From the NCBI GenBank assembly GCA_001465935.1, contig LNKV01000111.1:17536-56943 (forward strand): a DNA stretch of 39,408 bases. The letters are read 5' to 3'. The notes under the pieces were generated by a model, which saw nothing but the letters and a program-made list of their open reading frames with translations, did no database searches and had not been told where the DNA came from. Shown in pieces: positions 14,854 through 25,240 of the stretch. The translations under genes were made by a program, and so were the position numbers. The stretch's first letter is position 1. Each line of letters begins with the position of its first letter. The DNA is from Clarireedia homoeocarpa (Eukaryota > Ascomycota > Leotiomycetes > Helotiales > Rutstroemiaceae).

Positions 14854-15250
14854 NNNNNNNNNNNNNNNNNNNNNNNNNNNNNNNNNNNNNNNNNNNNNNN
14901 NNNNNNNNNNNNNNNNNNNNNNNNNNNNNNNNNNNNNNNNNNNNNNNNNNNNNNNNNNNNNNNNNNNNNNNNNNNNNNNNNNNNNNNNNNNNNNNNNNNN
15001 NNNNNNNNNNNNNNNNNNNNNNNNNNNNNNNNNNNNNNNNNNNNNNNNNNNNNNNNNNNNNNNNNNNNNNNNNNNNNNNNNNNNNNNNNNNNNNNNNNNN
15101 NNNNNNNNNNNNNNNNNNNNNNNNNNNNNNNNNNNNNNNNNNNNNNNNNNNNNNNNNNNNNNNNNNNNNNNNNNNNNNNNNNNNNNNNNNNNNNNNNNNN
15201 NNNNNNNNNNNNNNNNNNNNNNNNNNNNNNNNNNNNNNNNNNNNNNNNNN
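14854..15250. other. Assembly gap (397 N)
   Basis: A run of N. It lies exactly where RIP-saturated DNA meets the GC-normal island and cuts through a copy of the 217-bp repeat, so the junction itself cannot be read. An open frame across it is meaningless. Confidence 0.99.
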
Positions 15251-15410
15251 GCTAAGAGGATCATAAGGATCCGAAGGCTTATATACAGGAAGAGATCATG
15301 TGCTTAATCACGTGTATGCTAATGCATGCTTGCATGCTTGATGTCTGACTCACCCCCATGGAGGTCATGTTCTTATGTAGCATCGTGATAATTTGGTCAG
15401 AATCATCACA
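15251..15410 (-). repeat. 217-bp LTR-like repeat, copy 3 (not RIP-mutated, cut by gap)
   Basis: On the minus strand it starts TGTGATGATTCTGACC at 15410 and runs to the gap edge, covering about the first 160 bases of the repeat. It keeps TG and CA throughout, so it shows the unmutated form of the family. A purine-rich run (minus strand, GAGGAGTAGAGCTAGAGGAG) abuts its outer end and could be a polypurine tract. Confidence 0.85.
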
Positions 15411-15492
15411 GTCGCTCCTCTAGCTCTACTCCTCTACGCTTACCTTCGCTCCAAAGAAAAGTATTATTCGAAATACATTCTATAATTATAAC

Positions 15493-16764
15493 ACTGATTG
15501 GATCCTACAAGAGCTAAATACAGATCTGGAATAGAATGCAGTTCTTCAGACGCTCGAAGGGCACAGCGCCGAGGTCAACTCGGTTGCCTTCTCGGCCGAC
15601 TCGAAGCTGCTAGCGTCGGCGTCGTCGGACTACACGATCAAATTCTGGGATATAGCTACAGGTATACTGCAGCAGACGCTCGAGGGGCATAGCAGTTGGG
15701 TCTGCTCGGTTGCCTTCTCGGCCGACTCGAAGCTGCTGGTATCGGCATCGGGGGACCGGACGATCAAATTCTGGGATACAGCTACGGGTACACTGCAGTA
15801 GATGCTCGAGGAGCATAGCGCCGAGGTCAACTCGGTTGCCTTCTCGGCCGACTCGAAGCTGCTGGCATCGGCATCGGGGGACCGGACGACCAAGGTCTGG
15901 GACGTAACTACAGGTACACTGCAGCAGACGCTCGAGGGGTATAGCAGTTGGGTCCGCTCGGTTGCCTTCTCGGCCGACTCGAAGCTGCTGGCATCGGCGT
16001 CGTACGACCAGACGATCAAGGTCTGGGATACGGCTACAGGTACACTACAGCAGACGTTTGAGGGGTATAACGCTGAGGTCAACTCGGTTGCCTTCTCGGC
16101 CGACTCGAAGTTACTAGCGTCGGCATCGGCGGACCGGACGATCAAATTCTGGGACACGACTACAGGCACACTGCAGCAGACACTCGAGGGGCATAGCAGT
16201 TGGGTCCGCTCGGTTGCCTTCTCGGCCGACTCGAAGCTACTGGCATCGGCATCGGGGGACCGGACGATCAAGATCTGGGACACAGCTACAGGTACACTGC
16301 AGCAGATGCTCGAGGGGCACAGCGCCGATGTCAGCTCGGTTGCCTTCTCGGCCGACTCGAAGCTACTGGCATCAGCATCGGCGGACCGGACGATCAAGAT
16401 CTGGGATGCGGCTACGGGCATACTGCAGCAGACGCTCAAGGAGTATAGCTACGTTAAGAATTTATTATTTGATATCACAAACTCAACCTTAATTACAGAC
16501 ATTGGCTGTTTTAGGTTAAATGTAACCACGAACCTCCCTTTGCCTTCATCTTCTCGAGAAATAAATAGTAGAAGCTATTGTTAAGGGTTGGGCATCAGTG
16601 GGTCGTGGGTTATATAGAATGGCCAGAACCTGCTTTGGTTACCACCTGAGTTCCGGGCTACAACCTCTGTTATCTTACATACCGGCTCGATACTCGCTAT
16701 TGGATGTCAATCTGGGAAGGTCTTTATTATCGGAATAAATAATCCACGTAGTAATATTCTTTAG
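15493..16764 (+). pseudogene. 3' part of a NACHT-WD40 (HET-E/HET-D-type) gene
   Basis: One frame runs from about 15493 to a stop at 16762 and holds seven WD40 repeats of exactly 42 residues (126 bp), starting at 15544. The consensus includes 'SVAFSADSKLLASAS', 'DRTIK.WD' and 'ATGTLQQTLEGH'. Before the array is a short lead-in typical of the junction after the NACHT module. After it is a C-terminal tail with 'NLLFDITNS' and 'NLLWLPPEFRATTSV', as in fungal NWD proteins. The frame is broken by TAG at 15532 (Trp site), TAG at 15799 (Gln site), TAA at 16582 (Gln site) and TAG at 16615 (Trp site), all CpA to TpA changes. The N-terminal effector and NACHT domains are missing, cut off by the repeat and gap. 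Near-identical repeats are typical of incompatibility genes under concerted evolution. The 260-codon open frame 15802-16584 is only its middle part. Confidence 0.9.
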
Positions 16765-16996
16765 TGAAGTTAGCTTGCTTTCAGAGACAGCTACTATACA
16801 TATGAACATCATCTTCTCCTTAATATTTATTTTATAACTGAGCCAGAAGAGAGGTGTAGGGAGAGCTACACTTATATACTATTGTGGATTATACTCGATT
16901 CTTCTATACCTTTCTAACTTACATTGTTCTTGGCCAGTCACGTCATGTGATGCATATTTTAACTTTGTGGGAAGTGACTTACAGACTGTGGCTGAC

Positions 16997-17291
16997 TGTA
17001 GCGGTAATGCGCTAAAATTAATCAGGTTAATCATGAGTCTTTCCCTATTGGTAGAGGCTTGCTAAGTGTCAGCCATTTTTGACAAAGTGCTGGTCCGTGC
17101 TTTAAGTTCTCGTCGGAGAATGTTGCGCGCAGCCACAAACATCGCAGCCACACGTTTAGCAGCCACAGATATAATTTCACCGAGATTACTATAGCTACAC
17201 CGCCACTAACCGCGATCCTTGATCGCTTGATTGGAGGAGGTACCAGTCTCTGTGGCGATAGCGTATTACATAGCGCGCTGTAGCCGCTACA
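16997..17291. mobile_element. Possible MITE with about 20-bp inverted ends
   Basis: TGTAGCGGTAATGCGC at 16997 is matched, inverted and with small gaps, by TGTAGCGGCTACAGCGCG read on the minus strand from 17291. The 295-bp interior holds a 'gcagccaca' motif three times and a 94-codon minus frame that I do not recognise and consider chance. No target-site duplication is visible, so this is tentative. The flanking 16765-16996 shows nothing recognisable. Confidence 0.35.
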
Positions 17292-17800
17292 ACATTGAGA
17301 ATAAGTTTTTAGCATCGTGATAAAACTCAGAAATCTCTATCCAATCGTTCTATGAGTTTAAAAAGGGAAAAGAGCTTTATGGTAGTATCGCGAGTCGAGG
17401 GGTCCCAATATAGTACAAAAGGAGGCTCTCTACAAATGCAAGAGGGTAGCGACGACACGATAATAATTTTCGGAATTGATAGGTCAGGAGTGCTCGGGAG
17501 AGGCATAAAATACAATTATAGACAAAACAAATAGAAATTTGAACGCCGTTATGGATTTATAGTCATTTAAACTCAAAGTACCTACGATTTGTCTCGTTAC
17601 GGGGTGCGTCTCGGGATACAGGGACAGACGTTATATATGTAATCACGCCGCTGCGTTAGCTTTGGTATAGGCCCCCGGAGGATCTAGATGTTTGTTGCTA
17701 TATAAATATTCGTAATCGCAAGTTTTATTATTATTCTATCTGTCTGCCTACTTCGAGGACATAGATCCACCTTCTGCCAATACTGTACTCTAGTTCTACT
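17292..17800. other. Intergenic, no gene recognised
   Basis: GC-normal sequence with two short opposing open frames (17327-17534) that look random. A TATA-like 'gctatataaatattcg' near 17698 lies about 100 bases before the small ATG frame at 17801 and could be its promoter or part of a solo LTR. Nothing more can be supported. Confidence 0.4.
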
Positions 17801-17941
17801 ATGGCAGGCGTTGAGGATTGGCAGATTGTCTGGCCAAAAGTGCAGCCAGAGCACCAGGTCCCAGTATTGCCCGGCGGTTCGTTAGTGACATTGACCAATG
17901 GGCGAAGAGGTACAAGCGTGCAGAGACCGAGGAATGATTAG
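17801..17941 (+). CDS. Small unrecognised ORF, 46 aa, possibly truncated
   Basis: ATG at 17801, about 100 bases after a TATA-like box. It encodes 46 residues starting MAGVEDWQIVWPK and ending QRPRND, then TAG. It lies just outside the Tc1-like transposase region, so it might be the first codons of a gene cut by that insertion. No family recognised; it may be chance. Confidence 0.25.
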   Translation: MAGVEDWQIVWPKVQPEHQVPVLPGGSLVTLTNGRRGTSVQRPRND

Positions 17942-18083
17942 AATGCAAAGGAGTCTTTTTGAGGTGCCAATTTATAGAGTAGCTCAACCATATTAATATT
18001 TTAAATTCGGAATTATGTTGGATTACTGTATTGTAGCCCAGATTTTATGAATCACAAGCAATTAAAAAAGTCCCAAAACACAT

Positions 18084-19061
18084 TTATAGCTCTTCGACCG
18101 TCAACCCTGCATGCCTAAAATGGCCTCTCGCACTACGCTCCCTTCCTCCAACAATATCGATACACCACTCTAGAAAAGTATCAAAACCTTGCTTAGGGTT
18201 TTCTTCGTAGTTCTGCCAGCTCCGTTTAATAAAAGCTTTCAACTCGGCAAAGAACTCCTCAATTGGATTTAGATCCGGTGAGTATGGCGGCAAGTATACC
18301 AATTTCACTCCAGCTTCATAACACAACTGCTCGATCTGCTCAGTATGATGAAAGGACGCATTATCCATGACCAGAACCGACTTTGGCTCTGGCCATCTAC
18401 CACAGAGTGGAAGGAGCTGCTCGATGAAGTCTTCAAAGAGAGTGCTATCTGTGGATCCCTGAAAAACGCGTGCGAGAATGACACCATCTTGTGTATATGC
18501 AGGCAGGATCTGATATCGCTGCTCATGCTGGAACTGGGCAATTTGGACTGGCGTCACACCAAGCGGAGACCAACCCGTCCGTCTGAACCCGATCCGCTTG
18601 TCACATCCAGATTCGTCCACATAAACAAGATAGTAGGAGCGAAATTCCGATATATTATGGAGGTATAGATCCCGCAGATCGGCATTCCGCTCCTTTGCTA
18701 CCCTGCGAGCCGTCTTCTTTGACCAACCCATAGAAGCCAACGCCCTACTTATGCTCATTGTTGTAACGAGGACATCGAAATCGTCACACAAAAGGACAGC
18801 TAACTCATCTAGATACCGATCAGGCTTGTCGAGAAGATACTCACGCAGAGCTTCCAACATAGTGGGGCTAATGCATCGGGGCCGTCCAACCCCGTTTAAA
18901 GGAGCTTTGGTTGTGCCAAAACAACGGAGGTTGGAGCGGATGGCTTTGATCGAGCGCGTACTGCAGCCAGCGATGTCAGCCATCTGAGTAGTGGTGAGCG
19001 ACTTACTAAGAATCATGTCACGGATTTGATCGTGCTGTGAGTCTGCGAGGTTTGGTGCTAT
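18084..19061 (-). mobile_element. Tc1/mariner (DD34E) transposase, start codon lost
   Basis: Open frame of 310 codons from the ATG at 19016. An N-terminal helix-turn-helix ('MADIAGCSTRSIKAIRSNL') and a GRPR-type linker are followed by the DDE catalytic core: 'YVDESGCDKR' (first Asp), 'VLVMDNASFHH' (second Asp) and 'YSPDLNPIEEFFAELK' (Glu). There are 34 residues between the second Asp and the Glu, so DD34E. Upstream the same frame continues 14 more codons (APNLADSQ...) to ATA at 19059-19061, where a start ATG would be expected; one G to A change would have removed it. Otherwise there is no stop. Weakly similar inverted sequences near 18022-18052 and 19085-19115 could be the element's ends, but I could not define them. 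Confidence 0.88.
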
Positions 19062-19581
19062 TCTTACCAGGCAATCTCAACGATTCAAATTTATATACTA
19101 GCTGCTGTGATAATGATCCTAATATTAAGTGTCTTACTTGGTCTGTGCGTATAGAACTGTAGTATTAGATTTCAGGCCTGAAGATCAAAAGAGCCGCAGC
19201 TAGAGCGAACAGACTATCCTTGTAGAAATAAGACTGTATAATATAACTGTAATGATACCGGCGATACTCAAGCCTCTGAATGCACTAAGATTTATATAGT
19301 GGGTACTGTGATACTCTTGCGCCTATTTACGGACTTATATTATTATTTATCTGTTTTCTGCTGTTCTATTTCTAAGTACGTACTTTAGTATTTCACAAGT
19401 AGGCTAAATAAGTCTGTTATTTCTTATATTGTTCTTATTAATTATATGCTGAATACTAATACTATACTATTGTCTCTACTAATCTCTGCTACTACCAACG
19501 TTTTAATCCGAATAGTAGTATAAGCAATATATATAATATCTATATTGCTGATTATATATTATAATTAGATATTACTTAAAG
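19062..19581. other. Intergenic, moderately AT-rich, no gene
   Basis: Contains 'tgtgataatgatcc' at about 19107, loosely like an LTR start, and becomes more AT-rich to the right. No open frame, RNA gene or clear repeat was found. Confidence 0.4.
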
Positions 19582-20520
19582 CTATATAAAAAAAGAATTT
19601 TTAATTGCCCAAGTAGTATTAATAAGAAACAAAATACTAAAGATCAATAAGACTACTACGTTAAAAATTGTTATAATAAATAAAACTATAATAGAAAACC
19701 GATATAATATTTTAATAAGCATTTGAGAAATTCTATTTAATCTAACTACTATCTGTATTACAGTAAGTACTACTGTTATAAACGCGAAGAGTATAATACT
19801 TGCTATAGTATACTCTTGTAAATAAGTTATATACTCCTGATATAGAGTAAAATACTTTAATCTATAGAACGAGAGCCTATATATATAGTTTAAACGCACA
19901 AGTCGAAGTTTATTATACTAAAAGTGTTTGTTTATATAGCTAGACGAAAAGTTACTAAGGAAGGCAATACAAAACTGCCTCTATACCTTCTATTCGACCT
20001 TTTTACTAATAAGGTCTAGTTTATAAGTAAGGGAGAGGTTGGAGATATACTGGATAAATATTATATAGAAGTATAGAAAGCCAAGAACGTTGCTATAGAG
20101 GTTAGTATCAGGAAGGACAATAGTATTGATAAAGTTGTAGTTGAGGAAGCTGATATTTAGTAGCTTGATATAGATAATATAGTTAAACTAAATAAGATAG
20201 AGATCGGACTACTTAGAGAGGACTACTTTCCGGTAAAGGACTTTTTGATAATAAAGAGTATTGATATTATCTTTATTACCAACTGACTATAGGTGACTAT
20301 AGATATCGTTGAGCTTCTACTAGGAATACTCTGCTATATAATATATCCGAATAGCAGTAACTTCGATACTAGTATTAATAGGGTCAGTGTTCTGGAGTTC
20401 TAAATTATCGATAATTTCATTATTTATCGTAAAGGGAACGATTCGCGCGGCTATTTCCAGCGAGTCGTAGCTTGTATATACGATGATTTTTCTTGAACAG
20501 CTGCAAGTAAGAGATACTCG
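19582..20520 (-). pseudogene. RIP-broken membrane-protein gene of a fungal family
   Basis: The minus frame ending at 19582 can be read back to about 20520 with stops only at presumed Trp or Gln sites. Visible along it are a region 'DSLEIAARIVPFTINNEI', then 'VEVTAIRIYYIAEYS'-like sequence, then 'YRKVVLSK.SDLYLI.FNYI' and 'RLNYIYRLSFYRLKYFTLYQ'. The final 100 codons, open, contain two or three strongly hydrophobic segments and end TTWAIKNSFFI. I know this as a widespread ascomycete family of about 400 residues with C-terminal transmembrane helices and no known function. The open 105-codon stretch begins at GTG, not a real start. No frameshift is seen; lesions look like RIP only. Confidence 0.65.
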
Positions 20521-20584
20521 TAATAACTATACTCTCGCTTATATTACTAATTATAAGAATAATATAATCTTATCTATATTATTA

Positions 20585-20660
20585 AGTATTTGACCGAATC
20601 ACAAGTGAATATCTAAGTGAATATCTAACTGAGTTAGATATTCGGATATAGTGTAAAATA
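20585..20660. repeat. Short direct and inverted repeat
   Basis: 'agtgaatatcta' occurs twice in tandem, followed by the roughly inverted 'ttagatattcgg'. It could form a small hairpin. It lies between two opposed pseudogenes; no function inferred. Confidence 0.4.
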
Positions 20661-20904
20661 AGGCTGAACGTAGCCGCCGGGCTGAATATCTGTATATCGT
20701 AAAGGCGTAATATAATCAATATTTTCTATCAACTTCTCCTATCGACCGTATACTATAGTAGATTATAACGCGCTATCAATTTAATATTATAATACAGGAT
20801 ACGATACTACTATAATATATACCAAAGCGATAGTCAAATCTAATAGCCTAAATATCTGGTCTAATGAGGTTGCAGATAGATTTATACCTATAATAGAGTA
20901 AGCT

Positions 20905-23900
20905 AAGCGGTGTTAGAAATTATATTAAGCTCTGCTAACTCTACTTAGTATTATCGTAGTCCAAGGTCTAGATACTCATCTGTTTTATATATAGGTAAAG
21001 AAGATACTATCCCTGGATACTACTGAAAGATCTAGAAGGTTTAAGGATAAGGTACAGTTTTGAAAGAGCAAGAAGCAACTAGACAAAGGCGGGAAAGATA
21101 GCCTAACCGAGGTTATATAGATCCGGGACTTGCTTGTGCCTTTATTCCAAGATACGCGGATCGCTACTTATAGCTACAAATCCGACTAGAGGGATCGTGC
21201 AGTCGAGATCAGCCTACGTCAGTGCGCGGAGCAGCTCCTGAACATTTTGTCCCAACACAGACAGCAATCAGATGTAAGCTACAGTATAGTAATAAAGGTA
21301 TAGTAGTTGATCGACTTAAGTGCTAAAAGTAGATATAAGAACAGAAAAGACTACTTGTGCTTATTGGATATAGTCTTGGGTGCCTAGTTATTTAGCAGGT
21401 ATACTCCAATCAAGCTATACGTATATATTCAGATATATCACTTACTAGTATAGGCGCTTGTGATTGCGATTCATCAACGAGAGTTCACGAATCTACATCT
21501 CTCTGTAGCAGGTATCATCTTTCTCGGCGCTCCTTTCTAAGGAAGCGATATAGCGAGTATTGGTATACAGCTGGCTCAGCTTACGGGTCTTGACTCGACA
21601 ATATTAAAGTTATTAGAGAAGGATAGTCCTGATCTATATACACTCTCGCGAGACTTTTGGGGCAGTCATAGCGATTGTGATCTTGTTTGCTTCTACGAGA
21701 TAGTAGAAGCCGAGTTTGGGCCAATCAAGACACAGGTTTGTCTCTGCACCTCTCTACACGTCTTCGCGCCTCTTTGTACCTCTCTGCATATCTCCTATAT
21801 CTAACTGATTTCTATAGATAGTCAGTACCCAGTCCGCCAGTCTTGTTGGAAAACGGATGATATCTTTAGACACCGACCACTCGGGACTCAACAAGTTCAG
21901 CGGAAAAGATGACGAGAACTTTAAATTGGTTCTCCCGGAGATTTTAAAAATGGTCAAAGATGGACCCTCGATTGTGGCTGAGCGTTATCGTACAAAAGGT
22001 AAGTAGGTCTAGCCCAACATGGAGATATGATAAAACTAAACGTCTTACTCTAGACATCAATGCTACAAGCCATGGAAATGTGCACTGGGTGGTGCCCCGC
22101 ACTGTTAATCCTCTGTTCACTGGACGTGGTGAGCTCCTCCGTCGAATACAGAAAGCTATACACAATAATTATATTTCCCCTTCCGATATACAAAAGAGGT
22201 TCGTTATCACTGGCTTAGGCGGACAAGGGAAGAGCGAGATTTGTTTACAGGTTGCAAGTCAAATGCGAGAAGAGTATGTTTTATCTATACCTTCGATGGT
22301 TTTTAGTGTTATCCTGACCGATCGACTAGATTCTGGGGAGTATTCTGGGTCGACGTCGGCCAGGCCTCTACAGCTGAGAGCGACTTTATCGCTATTGCAA
22401 AGTTGCTTGGACGGTCAGCCGAGAGTGTTTCTGATGCTCTTCAAGTTCTTGCAACAACTAAGCAAAGCTGGCTCTTTATCCTTGATAACGCCGATAATCC
22501 GAATTTTGACTACCAAGTCTACATTCCATCCGGAACTCACGGCGCAGTTCTTATGACATCTCGTGTTTCTGAGTGCAAAGAGTATAGCTCAGAGCAATTC
22601 GAAGTATTAGAAGGTCTTGAAAATAAGGATACCAAGGAGCTTCTCCTCAAGGCAGCAAAGATCCCCAAAGAATCGTGGCTATCTCATAATTCTCACACTG
22701 AGAAAGTTGTCCAACTTCTAGGATCGTATATACTGGCAGTGATCCAAGCTGGTGTATATATTGCTAAAGGCTATTATTAATTGTATCAATATCCCGAGGT
22801 CTATCAACAGCAGCGGAAGCGGCTTATACAGTTCCGGCCCAAGCAAGCTCAATCGAGATATCACGATATATACACAACCTTTGAAGTATCAGCAGAGATA
22901 CTAGAGCAATCTGAAAGCGAAGCCGCCAAAGATACTCTTGATTTGCTTACAGTCCTATCAATATTAGATTCCGTCGTCCTTCCTCTTCAGATCTTTCAAA
23001 GTGCATAGAATAACAATAGAGAAGTTCTTTATACGAACTATAAAGAGACAAATAAGATTGATAGTTTATCTCGAAATCACGTGTTGCGATTACCTGGCTT
23101 TCTGGCAGCAGAGAGCGACGAATAGGATTCTTTTTATCTCATTAAGGCCAGCTCTCAACTGATATTATTTTTCTTAATTATAAAGCACAGTGTAGATAGC
23201 TCAGAGAGATTATCTATATATCTATTAGTATATATCTAGGCTAAAGACCGACAAGACTCGGAACAACAAGGTATAGCTTAGATAGCTGCTGGGTATATTC
23301 TTATACTTTCTCGACAGAACTCTATAATATAGCAAACTCAAGAGAGATATCTTTTACTATATATACAGTCGTATCTGGATATCAAGATTAGAAGAGTATT
23401 CTTATTTAGACACGAATCTATTGTTATTCCAATTCTTCTCTAATATAGCTAGATATTATTAGATATACGACAGGACACAAAGCTTAGCCGTCTCCTCGAA
23501 GATATATTTAGCGAACTTAGTAAGTACCCTGAAGAACTGTCCCAAGAGTCTCTTCTGCTATATAACCTCTAAGCAAGAAACTTATTAGATATAGGAAAGA
23601 GTAAGAAGGCTGTTGCACTGCTTGAGTAGGTAGTCAAGATTCGCGAGACGACGCAGGCCGAGGATCACCCGCGTCGACTCGTATCACAACATGAACTTGC
23701 TATAGCATACCGGGCCAATGAGCAGATCAAAAAGGCAGTTGCACTGCTTGAGCAGGTGGTCAAGATTTGCGAGACGATACAAACCGAGGATCACCCGCAT
23801 CGACTCGTATCACAACATACACTTGCTGGTATGTACCAGGCCAATGGGCAGATCAAAGAGGCAGTTGCACTACTTGAGCAGGTGGTTAGGATTAAGCGAG

Positions 23901-23974
23901 ACAAGTTTCAGGAGGGACATCCGAGCCGGGTGGTATCGGAGGATTGGCTTTCTTACCTTTCACAGCAAACCTGA
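20905..23974 (+). pseudogene. SesB-like esterase / NB-ARC / TPR (NLR-like) pseudogene
   Basis: Six exons can be traced with correct phase: about 20905-21273, 21333-21398, 21454-21735, 21818-21998, 22054-22273 and 22330-23974. Introns are 55-82 bp with GT-AG ends. The N-terminal alpha/beta-hydrolase (SesB-like) has its nucleophile motif at 21363 degraded to G-Y-S-L-G-C, where the family has G-H-S-L-G-G. The NB-ARC part has P-loop GLGGQGKSE near 22216 and 'WLFILDNADNP' (Walker B). TPR units of 42 residues ('KAVALLEQVVKI', about 23600-23950) close the protein. The whole 548-codon last exon has no frameshift but is broken by TAA 22778, TAG 23006, TAG 23123, TAG 23627 and others, mostly Trp or Gln sites. 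The centre and 3' end are least damaged. Such proteins are cytosolic STAND receptors in fungal non-self recognition. The start codon was not identified. Confidence 0.88.
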
Positions 23975-24480
23975 TTCCAAAATCGTCGTTATAATTACTT
24001 GCAAAAACATTTCTCTCCATATAGATTCAGGGTAAGAACCATTACTTGAAACAACTAGAACAGAATATTTCTAGTCCCTTTAACGGAAATTTTATAGATT
24101 TTATATTATTTTAATAACTTTCATAATATAAATAGAATTTTTATTAATTATTATTAAATAAAATATAAATAATAATATAGAATTCTATAAAGAATATTTT
24201 GAAAAGTTTTGAAAAGAATATAAAAATATTATAAATACTTGAGATTAAATATAGATAATATTGGATAAATTTAAATAGAAATTTAATAATCTAAAATATA
24301 ATATAATATTTAATTATTTATCACTTTATCTATTATTAATTAAAATATATAAATAAAGAAATAACTTGATTTATAACAAATTAGTTATATAATAGTATTT
24401 ACTATATTGGCAGCAATTTATTTATCATTCTCTTTATTATTAGTAAGAAACTTTATTTCTATTGTTTTTAGTCTATGATA
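23975..24480. other. AT-rich intergenic, RIP-like, no gene
   Basis: From about 24040 to 24470 the sequence turns strongly AT-rich, with little CA or TG, between two GC-normal pseudogenes. It is a small RIP-like patch inside the island, perhaps an old repeat remnant. No frame or motif recognised. Confidence 0.6.
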
Positions 24481-24497
24481 TATAGCGGCTCTAGAGT

Positions 24498-24901
24498 ATG
24501 TTTGGCATTAATCTCAGCAATCCGCTATGGAACAATGCTAAGAAATCTTCTGCTAACGGGTCGGCAACGGTAACAAATCTCAAACTACAACGAGAATCAT
24601 CCTGGAATACTATGCTGACGTTCTCTACGATTGTATTAGCAGAACGCGCTGCCACGAGTCTCACATTTACCACTCTAACTGCCGCACCAAGTGCTACCAA
24701 TGTCGGTTCATTCTCCCAATATTAGACAGGCCAGATCGTCGAAGCAATAACAGCTATGGGTAACTCCCCTGTGGCCTGGACCTTGCGGCCCTTCTGGTAT
24801 GTTGCAGTTATTGTCACTACATTGACATATGTATTATCTCTCATAGCGGGTAATGTCTTCCGTCTTGTATTGTGCTTCAGCTACAATCATAAGAACTATT
24901 G
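24498..24901 (+). pseudogene. Hydrophobic C-terminal fragment, one RIP-type stop
   Basis: ATG at 24498 opens 75 codons to a TAG at 24723. The same frame then continues to TGA at 24899 through 'QIVEAITAMGNSPVAW', a conserved-looking 'TLRPFWYV' and a hydrophobic span 'VAVIVTTLTYVLSLIAGNV', probably one membrane helix. TAG follows 'SFSQY', a plausible Trp site. I do not recognise the family. The region 24834-25055 also has a 73-codon minus frame rich in Glu/Asp with a 7-residue tandem repeat (DYQLTKQ/DYELTKQ). It overlaps this frame's 3' end, so only one of the two readings can be right. Confidence 0.4.
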
Positions 24902-25004
24902 ACGAATCGCCGTCTTCATTCTCGTCCTCATCAGTCTTATTGCTCTCGACATCTTCATGCCACCTGTCATATTCCTCGGCTTCTTCGGCAGTCCCAATTG
25001 TTTG

Positions 25005-25046
25005 TTGCTTTGTGAGTTCATAATCTTGCTTTGTGAGTTGATAATC
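25005..25046. repeat. Two tandem 21-bp units
   Basis: 'ttgctttgtgagttcataatc' type unit twice in a row, with one difference. On the minus strand it encodes a duplicated heptad in the acidic frame 24834-25055. Confidence 0.7.
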
Positions 25047-25240
25047 AAATTCCAAGATTGTATCTTACAGTTGGTGCTTAATGTTACATTCAATTCTAGT
25101 CTACAGTATTGGTACAGTATTTATTCGATCAGTATATAACTGTTTTCACGAACACAATCTGACCAACAAATCCCCCAAATCGCAGTTCCTTCCATCCATC
25201 CCCATTTCTATCATACCCCTCTCTATTTCCCTACTCTCAC

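Noticed and set aside
14845..15264. Open frame across the N run
   Set aside because: It consists of unknown bases and has no coding content.
15630..16439. 269-codon minus-strand frame opposite the WD40 array
   Set aside because: It is the antisense shadow of a GC-biased tandem repeat; the plus frame shows clear WD40 motifs.
17031..17315. 94-codon minus frame as a gene
   Set aside because: Lies within the suspected MITE and has no recognisable domain.
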